64,000 bases of DNA from Cronobacter condimenti 1330 (GCF_001277255.1 NZ_CP012264.1:1674001-1738000); one strand, 5' to 3'; positions 17,111 through 26,065 are shown, numbered from the stretch's first letter. The notes: generated by a model not told the origin, from the letters alone. Numbers and translations are program-made.

Positions 17111-18073
17111 ATGCGTATTAGTACACAAATGATGTATCAGCAGAACATGCGGGGCATTACCGACTCGCAGAGTACCTGGCTGAAATACGGTGAGCAGATG
17201 TCCACCGGCAAACGTGTGAACCGTCCGTCTGATGATCCTATCGCCGCGGCACAGGCCGTGGTGCTTTCTCAGGCGCAGGCGCAGAACGAACAGTACACCC
17301 AGGCGCGCACCTTCGCGACCCAGAAAGTATCACTGGAGTCGAGCGTGCTGAGCCAGGTGACCAGCGTTATCACCTCCGCGCAGGAAAAAATGGTATACGC
17401 CAACAACGGTACGCTGAGTGACAGCGACCGTGCGTCGGTCGCGACCGACCTGCAGGGGATGCGCGATCAGCTGCTGAACCTCGCGAACAGCGCTGACGGT
17501 AATGGCCGCTATATTTTTGCCGGCTATAAAACCGATGCGGCGCCGTTTAGCGGCACGCCGGGCAACATTACCTATAACGGTGGGCTGGATAACATCACTC
17601 AGCAGGTGGATTCCGCGCGTACGATGGTTATCGGCCACAACGGCAATACGGTATTCAACAGCCTCACCAGTAACGCCACGCCGGAGCCGGACGGCTCGCC
17701 GAGCGAAACCAACGTGTTCAAAATGCTTGATTCCGCCATTGCTGCGCTGAAAACGCCGCTCGAAGGCGCGGATGAAACCACGCAGCAGAATGCGCTGAAT
17801 GCGATTACCAAAACCTCTCGTGGTCTTGGCAATGCGCTGGATAACGTCGGGACGGTACTGGCGGAAGTGGGGACGCAGATGAAAGAGCTGCAAAACCTCG
17901 ATGAGCTGGGTGCTGAACGTACTCTGGGTCAGACCGCGCAGATGAGTAGCCTTGTGGATGTGGACTGGAACTCGGCCATCTCCTCCTATGTGATGCAGCA
18001 GGCAGCGCTTCAGGCTTCCTATAAAGCGTTCAGTGATATGCAAGGGATGTCGCTGTTCCAGTTGAATAAGTAA
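17111..18073 (+). CDS. flgL: Flagellar hook-filament junction protein FlgL (HAP3)
   Basis: 320 residues; it joins FlgK to flagellin at the filament base. The N-terminal flagellin-like domain (MRISTQMMYQQNMRGITDSQSTWLKYGEQMSTGKRVNRPSDDPIAAAQAV) and the C-terminal helical motif (SYKAFSDMQGMSLFQLNK) mark the family. It starts 14 bp after flgK with ACAGGGAACCGAAC before the ATG. A strong terminator follows. Confidence 0.97.
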   Translation: MRISTQMMYQQNMRGITDSQSTWLKYGEQMSTGKRVNRPSDDPIAAAQAVVLSQAQAQNEQYTQARTFATQKVSLESSVLSQVTSVITSAQEKMVYANNGTLSDSDRASVATDLQGMRDQLLNLANSADGNGRYIFAGYKTDAAPFSGTPGNITYNGGLDNITQQVDSARTMVIGHNGNTVFNSLTSNATPEPDGSPSETNVFKMLDSAIAALKTPLEGADETTQQNALNAITKTSRGLGNALDNVGTVLAEVGTQMKELQNLDELGAERTLGQTAQMSSLVDVDWNSAISSYVMQQAALQASYKAFSDMQGMSLFQLNK

Positions 18074-18120
18074 CTTTTTATCGATTTGAAGCATGTCATG
18101 AAACTGGGCGTGCTTTATGT

Positions 18121-18154
18121 GCCCGCTTCATCACCCCGAAGCGGGCTTTTTTTT
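18121..18154 (+). terminator. Rho-independent terminator after flgL
   Basis: Perfect 9-bp stem GCCCGCTTC / GAAGCGGGC with an 8-nt loop, followed by eight T residues. The MFS gene stop codon on the other strand begins 3 bases beyond. Confidence 0.93.
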
Positions 18155-18156
18155 GT

Positions 18157-19392
18157 CTACCGTTCTGCTGCCTGCCCAGCGGCGAAACCAGCCGGACGTG
18201 ATTTTTGCATCAGGCGGATGGCCAGCGCCACTCCGCTTACGCCTGTGGCCAGCGCCACCACCGCAGACCAGCCGCCAAGCTCCCAGGCTTTACTGCCAAG
18301 CAACGACCCCAGCGCCATACCTACAAACACCCCGGTGAAGAGCAGGGCATTCAGACGGCCACGCGCTTTTGGCTCAAGGCTATATACCAGCGTCTGATGC
18401 GCAACCAGCGAAGACTGCAAACCTAAATCGAAACCAACGGCCGCAAGCGCAATCAGCAGCAGTTGCATGGTGGGCGAGAGCAGCGGCATGGCGAACATGG
18501 CGGCGAATGACACCATTACCAGCAGACTACCGAGCTGCGTGACGCGCGCCGGGCCGAAGCGGTCAGAGAGCGCGCCGGAGAGCGGTGCGGCCAGTGCCCC
18601 CGCTGCGCCTGCCAGACCAAATGCTCCGGCCACTGCGCTGCCCATGTGGAAATGTTCACTGAGCATTACCGCAAGCATTGACCAGAAAGCGCTAAAACCG
18701 ATGGAGAGAAAACCCTGCGCCAGCGCTGCGCCGCGAAGCGTCGGATAGCGTTTCCACAAACCGCCCATGGAGTGCAGCAGCGCCGGGTAGCTCAGCGTCG
18801 CGTGGGTTTCAAAGCGCGGCAGCACACGCCACAGAACCAGCCCAATCAGCGCAATGCTCGCGGCGGCAAGCTGATACATGACGCGCCAGCCGAATGCAGC
18901 GCTGATAACGCCGCTCACCGAGCGGGAGAGCAGAATACCGAGCAACAGGCCAGTCATGACGGTGCCGACAATTTTCCCCTGCTGCCCTGCAGGCGAAAGA
19001 ATAGCGGCGGCGGGCACGATATCCTGCGCCATGGTCGCCATCATACCTACCAGCAGGCTGAGTATGAGCAGGCTGTGCAGGCCGCCGCTAAAACTGTAGA
19101 GCGCAAGCATGACGGCCAGCGCCAGACATTTCACCAGAATTAATGTACGACGGTCATGGCGGTCGCCCAGTGGCAGCAGAAACAGAATGCCGAGGGCGTA
19201 GCCCGCCTGGGTCAGCGTCGGGATAAGCCCCATGCCGTCAACACCAAGATGAAGCTCGCTGCCTATCAGCGGCAGAATCGGCTGTGCGTAGTAAATAGAT
19301 GCGACGCTCAGGCCCGTCGCGATAGCCAGAATCAGTATTAACAGGCGTGAGAGCCCAGGGGCGCGGTGTGCAGTGTCATTATGGTTATTCAT
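18157..19392 (-). CDS. MFS transporter, probable efflux permease
   Basis: A 12-helix major facilitator superfamily protein of 411 residues. Start chosen at ATG 19392 (MNNHNDTAHRAPGLSRLLIL), 7 bases after GAGGG; a TTG two codons upstream is less likely. The helix 2-3 loop signature is LPLGDRHDRRTLI and the matching C-half loop is LSGALSDRFGPARVT. It resembles the drug-resistance-type DHA1 exporters of the E. coli YgaY type, but the substrate cannot be told from sequence. It lies divergent from a LysR regulator, with an inverted repeat between them, so it is probably controlled by that regulator. In E. coli K-12 flgL is directly followed by rne, so this pair is an insertion. Confidence 0.85.
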   Translation of the reverse strand: MNNHNDTAHRAPGLSRLLILILAIATGLSVASIYYAQPILPLIGSELHLGVDGMGLIPTLTQAGYALGILFLLPLGDRHDRRTLILVKCLALAVMLALYSFSGGLHSLLILSLLVGMMATMAQDIVPAAAILSPAGQQGKIVGTVMTGLLLGILLSRSVSGVISAAFGWRVMYQLAAASIALIGLVLWRVLPRFETHATLSYPALLHSMGGLWKRYPTLRGAALAQGFLSIGFSAFWSMLAVMLSEHFHMGSAVAGAFGLAGAAGALAAPLSGALSDRFGPARVTQLGSLLVMVSFAAMFAMPLLSPTMQLLLIALAAVGFDLGLQSSLVAHQTLVYSLEPKARGRLNALLFTGVFVGMALGSLLGSKAWELGGWSAVVALATGVSGVALAIRLMQKSRPAGFAAGQAAER

Positions 19393-19473
19393 GGTCAAAC
19401 CCTCGTGAGTAATCAGTACGGGTTGATTGTCAGCGAGCAGCGGCTGGCGCGGTAGAGGCCGACATGATAAAAC

Positions 19474-19496
19474 GGTTATACATGTAACGTATAACC
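19474..19496 (+). promoter_or_regulatory. Inverted-repeat operator for the LysR-type regulator
   Basis: Perfect 8-bp inverted repeat GGTTATAC / GTATAACC with a 7-nt spacer, 13 bases before the lysR-type gene's start and 82 bases before the MFS start. This spacing and symmetry fit a LysR-type (T-N11-A) recognition site; its position over the regulator's own promoter fits autorepression. Function is inference. Confidence 0.7.
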
Positions 19497-19508
19497 AGAG
19501 AAAAATTC

Positions 19509-20447
19509 ATGGGCATTGAGCGTATAGATCGGGTGGAGCTGATGCACACGTTTGTGCGCATTATTGAGAGCGGCTCGCTCTCGGCGGCGGCCGTGCAGAT
19601 GAATACCACGCAGGCGACCGTCAGCCGCCGTCTGAAGTCACTCGAAGATCTGCTGGGCGCCAGGCTATTGCTGCGTACCACGCATGCAATGAAGCTCACT
19701 GATGACGGTGAGCGTTGCTATCAGCATGCCCGCAGCGTCATGGCGAGCTGGCAGGCGCTGGAAGATGAAATCAAAAATGCTGAAGGCGAACCCGTCGGCG
19801 TACTACGCGTGCGTGCGCCACATGCCTTCGGCCAGGACCAGCTTATTGATCCACTGACGGAATTTTTAACACGCTACCCAGGGCTCTGCGTGGAGTGGAT
19901 GCTCAACGATAAATCGCCAGATTTTATTGGGGATAATATTGACTGCGCACTGCATGTCGGGCCGGATGTCGATCCGTCCGTGATTGCCGTACAGCTCGCT
20001 GAGGTGCCGCGTATCGTCGTGGCGACGCCGGCGCTGCTGGCGCGTTATCCGGCGGTGAACGCGATTGAGGATCTTGCGGCACTGCCGTGGGTGGCGCTCA
20101 GTACGTTTTATCGTCGCGAAGTCGTGCTTAATCATGCCGTGACCGGCGAGCGTCAGGCATTCCCGGTTGTGCCGCGTTTAAGCTCCGACAGCCTGTACGC
20201 GGTGCGCCGCACTATCCTGAACGGGCTGGGCGCGGGCATGGTCTCCGCGTGGGTGGTAGAGGATGATCTGCGTGAAGGACGGCTGGTGCAACTGTTGCCA
20301 GCCTGGCAGGCGCCGCCGTTGCCCGTATATCTGCTCTACCCGTGGGCGCGCTATTATCCAGCGCGGCTGCGGCGTTTTCTCGAACTGATGAAAGCGGTAA
20401 TGCCCGAGCTTGCAGGCATGCGGCAGGTCACCACACCAAAACGTTAG
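19509..20447 (+). CDS. LysR-family transcriptional regulator
   Basis: 312 residues. The N-terminal winged helix-turn-helix is clear: RVELMHTFVRIIESGSLSAAAVQMNTTQATVSRRLKSLEDLLGARLLLRTT (residues about 8-58). The C-terminal region is a periplasmic-binding-like effector domain (LRVRAPHAFGQDQLIDPLTEFLTRYPGLCVEWML onwards). The start at 19509 keeps the usual residues before the helix-turn-helix; the ribosome site there (GAGAAAAATTC) is weak. It is divergent from the MFS gene and probably senses a compound that the transporter exports. The effector is unknown. Confidence 0.87.
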   Translation: MGIERIDRVELMHTFVRIIESGSLSAAAVQMNTTQATVSRRLKSLEDLLGARLLLRTTHAMKLTDDGERCYQHARSVMASWQALEDEIKNAEGEPVGVLRVRAPHAFGQDQLIDPLTEFLTRYPGLCVEWMLNDKSPDFIGDNIDCALHVGPDVDPSVIAVQLAEVPRIVVATPALLARYPAVNAIEDLAALPWVALSTFYRREVVLNHAVTGERQAFPVVPRLSSDSLYAVRRTILNGLGAGMVSAWVVEDDLREGRLVQLLPAWQAPPLPVYLLYPWARYYPARLRRFLELMKAVMPELAGMRQVTTPKR

Positions 20448-20462
20448 CGTAAAGCAGACAAT

Positions 20463-20491
20463 AAAAAAGCCGGTCAGAGACCGGCTTTTTT
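20463..20491 (+). terminator. Bidirectional terminator between the lysR-type gene and rne
   Basis: 7-bp stem GCCGGTC / GACCGGC, loop AGA, flanked by A6 on the left and T6 on the right, so it can end transcripts from both the LysR-type gene (+) and rne (-). Confidence 0.9.
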
Positions 20492-20503
20492 GTGCGGGGA
20501 GGG

Positions 20504-23500
20504 TTACTCCACCGGCTGAGGACGCGTTGCAGGGGCTGAGGCCTGTTGGGTGGCGCTGTGGCCGCCCGCTGAACCTTTACCGCTGAACTCGAATGTCGGG
20601 CGAACCCAGTCGCTGTGACGCGGCGGCTCAGGCACATAGTCCGGTGCCGGTGCGCGGGTCATCGGCGCAGAAGCGACGACAGGCGCTTTCACTTCGATAA
20701 CCGGTGCTTTCGCTTCAGTGGCCGGTGCGGCTTCAGGCGCTTTTACCGGTTCGTCAGCGATGGCTTGCGGCTGCGGTTCCTGCGACGGCGCGCTTTCTGC
20801 CATCTCAGCGGCGGCGTTAACGCGGGTGGCGTCATCAGCAACCGGCGCGTCAGCCGCAACGGCTTCCTGCGCAACCTGTTCGGCGACGGCCTGATCCTGC
20901 GGCTCGATGAGCTGCGGCTGTGCGTCAACCGGTGCTTCGATCGCTTCAGGATGGGTCGTTTCCACGACCGGCGCCTGCGGCGCGCTTTCTGCAACCGACG
21001 GCTCCACTACTACGGCTTCAGCGACTGGTTCAACCGGCGCGGTTACCGTTGAGGTTTCAGCGACCGGCGCGGTGTTCTGCTCCAGCGTCTGCTGCTCATC
21101 CTGCTCCTGCGCACGCGGCAGTGGGTAGCGGATCCAGACTTTACCAGAGGCCATCTCCGGCGACGCGCATGCGACGGTCAGCGGCATCGGCGACTGTGTC
21201 GGGTAACGCTCGTCACGATAGCGACGGCGGCGCTGGCCGCTGACACGCAGGTGACGCGGAGAGCGACGTGAACGACGCGGCATACCGGCGTTCTCACTGC
21301 CGGAGTGGGCGTTCTCGTCAGAGGCAGCTGGCGCTTCCACATTCGCTGGCAGCGCCAGTGGGGCAGTGTCTTCCTGTTGCGTTTCGGCAACCGGTGCTGG
21401 CGCCTCGGCCTGCTCAATAACATCCGATACCGATTCGATACGCACTTTCTGGCTCAGCTGACGCGGTTTACGGCGCGGCATCACCTGAACAACGCGATCT
21501 TCCTGTTCGGTCTCTTCAACAGCCTCGTCACGGTTCAGCTCGCTGACTTCCTGCTGCGCCTGACGTTTCTCTTCAGAGCGGCGACGGTTGCGATCGCGGC
21601 GAGGTGACTGCTGCTCGTCACGTGCTTTTGGTTTCTCAGCGGCATCTTCCGCAACCGGCGCGCGGCTTTCACGCACTTCGGCGTTCTGCTGCTGTTTCTC
21701 ACGGCGGTTACGGCGGTTCTCTTCGCGCGCTTCGCTGTTGTCACGGTTATCGCGATTATCACGGGACGGACGCTCGCCACGGTCGCTGCGATCATTACGG
21801 TCGTTGCGATCGCGACGATTATTCTGACGGCGGCCATTACGACGCTCTTGCTGCTTCTCGTCGCGGTTTTTCGCTGGCTGCTGTTCCGGCTCGCTTGCGG
21901 CAGGCTGTACCTGTGGTTCGCTGGCGAACAGGCTCTTCAGCGCGCTGATAGCGCGGCTCAGGAAGCCTTCTTTCGCAGGCGCTTGCGCTGGTGTCGGCTG
22001 GGCTACCGGTGCGGCGGCTTTCGGGGCGCTGGATTCTGGCGGCGCTGGCGGCACGTCTGGCATGACGAAGGTAGCCAGTGCCGGCTGCTCAGGACGTTTA
22101 CGCTCGGCGTATTCTTCTTCAGACGGCAGCGCCATCGCTTCTTCATGCAGTTTCGGCAGCATGTAACTTAGCGTATGGGTCTCTTCGCCTTTACGCACGC
22201 GCAGCACGGAGTAGTGCGGAGTTTCCATCTGATCGTTTGGCACGATCACGCAGCGCACGCCACCCTGGCGCGTTTCGATAGCCGTAATGGCTTCGCGCTT
22301 TTCGTTGAGCAAATAAGAGGCGATAGGCACGGGAACGATAGCGTGAACTTCCTGCGTGTTCTCTTTCAGCGCTTCTTCTTCAATCAGACGCAGAATAGAA
22401 AGCGACAGAGATTCGTTATCGCGGATGGTGCCGGTGCCGCTACAACGCGGGCAGACATGATGGCTGGATTCGCCAAGCGACGGGCTCAGGCGCTGGCGGG
22501 ACATCTCCAGCAGACCAAAGCGGGAAATATGGCTGATTTGAATACGCGCGCGGTCCTGTCGTACGGCTTCGCGCAGGCGGTTTTCTACCGCGCGCTGATG
22601 GCGTACCGGGGTCATATCGATGAAGTCGATAACGATCAGACCGCCTAAGTCGCGCAGGCGCAGCTGACGGGCGATTTCATCTGCCGCTTCCAGGTTGGTG
22701 TTGAACGCGGTTTCTTCGATATCGCCGCCGCGGGTTGCGCGTGCGGAGTTGATATCGATTGCGGTCAGCGCTTCGGTGGTGTCGATAACAATCGAGCCGC
22801 CGGACGGCAGACGTACTTCGCGCTGGAAGGCTGACTCAATCTGGGATTCAATTTGATAGTGGCTGAACAGCGGAATTTCACCGGTGTAGAGCTTAATTTT
22901 GCTGCTGAAATCCGGACGACCCAGCGCGGCGATGTGCTGACGGGCCAGCTCAAGCACTTTCGGGTTATCGATAAGGATTTCGCCGATGTCCTGACGAAGA
23001 TAGTCGCGGAACGCGCGTACGATAACGTTACTTTCCTGATGGATAAGGAACGGTGCCGGACGGTTTTCAGCGGCTTTTTGAATGGCTTCCCAGTGCTTAA
23101 GGCGGAAGCTTAAATCCCACTGCAGCGCTTCGGCAGATTTACCAACGCCTGCGGTGCGCACAATCAACCCCATGCCGTCAGGCAGTTCGAGGCTGGAAAG
23201 GGCTTCTTTAAGCTCGGTGCGATCGTCACCTTCAATACGGCGAGAGATACCGCCTGCACGTGGATTGTTCGGCATCAGCACGAGGTAACTGCCCGCAAGG
23301 CTGATAAAAGTTGTCAGCGCCGCGCCTTTGTTGCCACGTTCTTCTTTATCGATCTGAACGATGACTTCCTGGCCTTCGCGCAAGACATCTTTAATGTTCG
23401 GACGACCATGAGAGGCATAGCTGGCAGGGAAGTATTCGCGGGCGATTTCTTTTAAAGGGAGGAAACCGTGTCTTTCGGCGCCATAATCAACAAATGCGGC

Positions 23501-23662
23501 TTCGAGACTGGGTTCAATGCGGGTAATTTTGCCTTTGTAGATGTTCGCTTTTTTCTGCTCGTGTCCAGGACTTTCGATATCCAGGTCGTACAGACGTTGC
23601 CCATCCACGAGGGCGACGCGCAACTCTTCCTGCTGAGTTGCGTTAATTAGCATTCTTTTCAT
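20504..23662 (-). CDS. rne: Ribonuclease E
   Basis: An essential endoribonuclease that starts most mRNA decay, matures 5S rRNA and tRNAs, and scaffolds the RNA degradosome at the inner membrane. The 1052 residues show the catalytic half (1 to about 530): an S1 RNA-binding domain near 35-125, the catalytic region with IVIDFIDM, and the zinc-link cysteines in CPRCSGTG (about 404-407). The C-terminal half is low-complexity: a membrane-anchoring amphipathic helix (GFLSRAISALKSLFAS), an Arg/Asp/Asn-rich RNA-binding tract, then Ala/Pro/Glu-rich scaffold sequence. The extreme C-terminus (DWVRPTFEFSGKGSAGGHSATQQASAPATRP) resembles the PNPase-binding end. E. coli has 1061 residues. Confidence 0.97.
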   Translation of the reverse strand: MKRMLINATQQEELRVALVDGQRLYDLDIESPGHEQKKANIYKGKITRIEPSLEAAFVDYGAERHGFLPLKEIAREYFPASYASHGRPNIKDVLREGQEVIVQIDKEERGNKGAALTTFISLAGSYLVLMPNNPRAGGISRRIEGDDRTELKEALSSLELPDGMGLIVRTAGVGKSAEALQWDLSFRLKHWEAIQKAAENRPAPFLIHQESNVIVRAFRDYLRQDIGEILIDNPKVLELARQHIAALGRPDFSSKIKLYTGEIPLFSHYQIESQIESAFQREVRLPSGGSIVIDTTEALTAIDINSARATRGGDIEETAFNTNLEAADEIARQLRLRDLGGLIVIDFIDMTPVRHQRAVENRLREAVRQDRARIQISHISRFGLLEMSRQRLSPSLGESSHHVCPRCSGTGTIRDNESLSLSILRLIEEEALKENTQEVHAIVPVPIASYLLNEKREAITAIETRQGGVRCVIVPNDQMETPHYSVLRVRKGEETHTLSYMLPKLHEEAMALPSEEEYAERKRPEQPALATFVMPDVPPAPPESSAPKAAAPVAQPTPAQAPAKEGFLSRAISALKSLFASEPQVQPAASEPEQQPAKNRDEKQQERRNGRRQNNRRDRNDRNDRSDRGERPSRDNRDNRDNSEAREENRRNRREKQQQNAEVRESRAPVAEDAAEKPKARDEQQSPRRDRNRRRSEEKRQAQQEVSELNRDEAVEETEQEDRVVQVMPRRKPRQLSQKVRIESVSDVIEQAEAPAPVAETQQEDTAPLALPANVEAPAASDENAHSGSENAGMPRRSRRSPRHLRVSGQRRRRYRDERYPTQSPMPLTVACASPEMASGKVWIRYPLPRAQEQDEQQTLEQNTAPVAETSTVTAPVEPVAEAVVVEPSVAESAPQAPVVETTHPEAIEAPVDAQPQLIEPQDQAVAEQVAQEAVAADAPVADDATRVNAAAEMAESAPSQEPQPQAIADEPVKAPEAAPATEAKAPVIEVKAPVVASAPMTRAPAPDYVPEPPRHSDWVRPTFEFSGKGSAGGHSATQQASAPATRPQPVE

Positions 23663-24050
23663 CGTAACTTACTCGTTATTCTTACATTGACGACAAAGCT
23701 GCGGGCATGGTGACGCTGACCGGGAGTGAACCGATGGCCTCGTGACTGTTCGCGCCGTCAACCTCCCGGTTGTCGAACGCTTAAGAGGCGCAGAGTGTCG
23801 GTAGCCTGTATTTCAGGTGGAAATACAGCGCAATTATCAGAGGAATGACCGGGATTGTTTCTCCGGAAGCTTCCCTTTACCGGCCAGGCTGCAACCCGCA
23901 GCCCGCTAACTGCCTGAAAGTTCAACACGTCTTACGCCATTGCCGCGTGGAAGGACTGTCAGGCAAAACTGGTAATTCCGCAAAATTCCTTGTCTAAACA
24001 AGTCTCAACACGGAAAACAGTCGCATTATTCCATTGCTAAGCTTGATATA
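23663..24050 (-). promoter_or_regulatory. Long 5' leader of rne
   Basis: About 570 bp separate rne from rluC and contain no convincing gene. In E. coli rne has a leader of about 360 nt whose hairpins let RNase E sense and cut its own message. Here a perfect 9-bp hairpin (CTGTATTTC / GAAATACAG, 5-nt loop, 23806-23828) and a nearby C/G-rich pairing (CGGGAGGT with ACCTCCCG-like segments, 23725-23770) are visible on the minus strand. The leader assignment is by position and analogy; the promoter was not located base by base. Confidence 0.6.
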
Positions 24051-24229
24051 GCAAGCTGACTTTTGCCCTTTATCACCGACTTACTCACAGTTTTTTAACT
24101 TCTTGTTCGTCGGTTCCGCCGAAGCGGTGACAAAAAGAACTCATTAGCTGTGTGAATCGATGAGTTACTAAATATAAGCATATAAAAATGTGTGGCGCTA
24201 CGGGCATCCGGTATTTAGAATCGCGCACC
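24051..24229 (+). promoter_or_regulatory. rluC upstream region
   Basis: An AT-rich 179 bp between the rne leader and rluC that should hold the divergent promoters. An 82-residue minus-strand open frame (24085-24333) crosses it and the rluC start, but has no ribosome site and is not treated as a gene. Confidence 0.4.
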
Positions 24230-25183
24230 ATGAAAACAGAGACGCCATCCGTAAAAATCGTTGCCATTTCCGCCGATGAGGCAGGGCAGCGTATCGACAA
24301 TTTTTTGCGCACGCAGCTTAAAGGCGTGCCCAAAAGTATGATTTACCGCATCGTTCGCAAAGGCGAAGTGCGGGTGAACAAAAAACGTATCAAGCCGGAG
24401 TACAAGCTTGAGGCGGGCGATGAAGTGCGCATCCCACCGGTTCGTGTGGCGGAACGTGAAGAGGAAGCTGTTTCTCCCCACCTGCAAAAGGTAGCGGCGC
24501 TAAGCGACGTTATCCTTTATGAAGATGATCATATTCTGGTGCTGAATAAACCGTCCGGTACGGCGGTTCACGGCGGCAGCGGGCTGAGTTTCGGCGTGAT
24601 TGAAGGCTTGCGCGCGCTACGCCCCGAAGCACGTTTTCTGGAGCTGGTGCATCGACTCGACCGTGATACATCCGGCGTGCTGTTGGTAGCCAAAAAGCGC
24701 TCGGCGCTGCGTTCACTGCATGAGCAGTTACGCCAGAAGGGGATGCAGAAAGATTATCTGGCACTGGTGCGCGGCCAGTGGCAGTCACATGTGAAAAGCG
24801 TCCAGGCGCCGCTCCTGAAAAATATTCTGCAAAGCGGCGAGCGTATTGTGCGTGTGAACCAGGAAGGCAAACCGTCAGAAACCCGTTTTAAGGTCGAAGA
24901 GCGGTTTGCGAACGCGACGCTGGTACGCTGTAGCCCTGTGACGGGTCGCACCCATCAGATCCGTGTTCACACCCAGTTTGCCGGTCACCCTATTGCTTTT
25001 GACGATCGCTATGGCGATCGGGCGTTTGATGCACAGTTAGCCGCGACTGGTTTGAATCGCCTGTTTCTGCATGCGGCAGCGCTGCGTTTTGAACACCCAG
25101 GCACTGGCGAGACGATGCGCGTAGAGGCGCCCATGGATGATGAGCTTAAGACTTGTCTGAAAGTGTTGCGTGCGGGCGGCTGA
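24230..25183 (+). CDS. rluC: 23S rRNA pseudouridine synthase RluC
   Basis: Makes pseudouridine at positions 955, 2504 and 2580 of 23S rRNA (known for E. coli RluC). 317 residues from ATG 24230 (MKTETPSVKIVAISADEAGQRIDNFL). An N-terminal S4 RNA-binding domain (about 20-80: RIDNFLRTQLKGVPKSMIYRIVRKGEVRVN) precedes the RluA-type catalytic domain with HRLDRDTSG (catalytic Asp near 144) and GRTHQIRVH. The upstream frame to 24188 adds 14 residues absent from E. coli. The ribosome site is weak. Divergent from rne. Confidence 0.96.
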   Translation: MKTETPSVKIVAISADEAGQRIDNFLRTQLKGVPKSMIYRIVRKGEVRVNKKRIKPEYKLEAGDEVRIPPVRVAEREEEAVSPHLQKVAALSDVILYEDDHILVLNKPSGTAVHGGSGLSFGVIEGLRALRPEARFLELVHRLDRDTSGVLLVAKKRSALRSLHEQLRQKGMQKDYLALVRGQWQSHVKSVQAPLLKNILQSGERIVRVNQEGKPSETRFKVEERFANATLVRCSPVTGRTHQIRVHTQFAGHPIAFDDRYGDRAFDAQLAATGLNRLFLHAAALRFEHPGTGETMRVEAPMDDELKTCLKVLRAGG

Positions 25184-25250
25184 AAGCCTCCTGAATGTAG
25201 TAGTTCTCGTCTGGCATCCCCGCGCTGCGTTATGAAATGAACTACACTGA

Positions 25251-25279
25251 ACACCCGGCTCCGGCCGGGTGTTTTTTTA
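25251..25279 (+). terminator. Rho-independent terminator after rluC
   Basis: Perfect 9-bp stem ACACCCGGC / GCCGGGTGT, loop TCCG, followed by T7; 67 bases after the rluC stop. It isolates the next gene from rluC. Confidence 0.92.
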
Positions 25280-25306
25280 TACATATACAACCGCATGGAG
25301 ATAAAA

Positions 25307-26023
25307 ATGGCCTGGTTACATTCCCGGACATGGAAACGTGTTTTCTTTACCCTGTTTCTGACAGGCATGGTGTGGCAGCTCGCAGGGTGCGATAACAATA
25401 AAGAACCGGAACAGCGTAAAGCCTTTATTCAGTTCCTTCAGACCCGTATTCTGCCGTCCAAAACGCTGTCGGTTCCGACGCTGACCGCGCAGGAAAAAGA
25501 GAGCTTTGGCAAGTACGCGGACGATTACGCGATCCTGAGTGATTACTCCAATGAAATGACTGCTGCGTTTTCAGGCAACGATCAGGCCATGCGTCAGATG
25601 CGCGGCGTGTCCAGCGCAAAAGATATGGTGGAAAAACGCGAGACTATCGAAAAATCCCGTAAAGAACTGGGGAATATCGAAACGAAACGCGCGGATACCA
25701 TGAAAAGCGTGGAAGACCGTTATTCCAAACTGAAACAGCCGGAGGACCTGAAAACGGTCTTTGATCAGGCTTATCAGAAAACCGTGGTGCGTCCTAACGC
25801 GCTGCTGACCCAGACGCTCTCTCTAACCGACGCCATTCTTGGCCAGGCGCTGGATATCGGCAACTACCTGAACAGCCTCGGCAATAAAGTACAGTACACC
25901 GGCGCGATGGCGCAGTTTACTGACCAGAAGCAGTTGGATCTGTTCAACGAAAAACTGACCGCGATGCGCGAAAAACAGCAGGAACTGCTGGCCGTTGCAC
26001 GTCAGCTGGCGGAAATGCAGTAA
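25307..26023 (+). CDS. DUF3053 family lipoprotein
   Basis: 238 residues from ATG 25307, which has GGAG 6 bases upstream; the ATG at 25295 has none. A signal peptide ends in the lipobox LAGC (MVWQLAGCDNNKEPEQ), so the mature protein is a lipoprotein. RKAFIQFLQTRILPSKTLSVPTLTAQEKESFGKYADDYAILSDYS matches the E. coli YiaF/DUF3053 family; the rest is helical and Lys/Gln/Glu-rich. Function is unknown. Terminators lie on both sides (25251 and 26036), making it a single-gene unit. In E. coli K-12 rluC is next to yceF, so this is an insertion, and the K-12 relative yiaF is elsewhere. Confidence 0.88.
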   Translation: MAWLHSRTWKRVFFTLFLTGMVWQLAGCDNNKEPEQRKAFIQFLQTRILPSKTLSVPTLTAQEKESFGKYADDYAILSDYSNEMTAAFSGNDQAMRQMRGVSSAKDMVEKRETIEKSRKELGNIETKRADTMKSVEDRYSKLKQPEDLKTVFDQAYQKTVVRPNALLTQTLSLTDAILGQALDIGNYLNSLGNKVQYTGAMAQFTDQKQLDLFNEKLTAMREKQQELLAVARQLAEMQ

Positions 26024-26035
26024 GCCGCCCTGTAA

Positions 26036-26065
26036 TAAAAAAAGCCCTGCGATGCAGGGCTTTTT
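26036..26065 (+). terminator. Bidirectional terminator between the DUF3053 gene and yceF
   Basis: 8-bp stem AGCCCTGC / GCAGGGCT, loop GAT, preceded by A7 and followed by T5. It can end both the DUF3053 gene (+) and yceF (-). Confidence 0.9.

Noticed and set aside
21500..21850. Repetitive CG-rich tract in rne as a tandem repeat or mobile element
   Set aside because: It encodes the Arg/Asp/Asn-rich RNA-binding region of RNase E and is in frame throughout.
24085..24333. 82-residue minus-strand frame across the rluC start and rne leader
   Set aside because: No ribosome binding site, antisense to the conserved rluC N-terminus. E. coli has a doubtful gene (yceQ) in a similar place.
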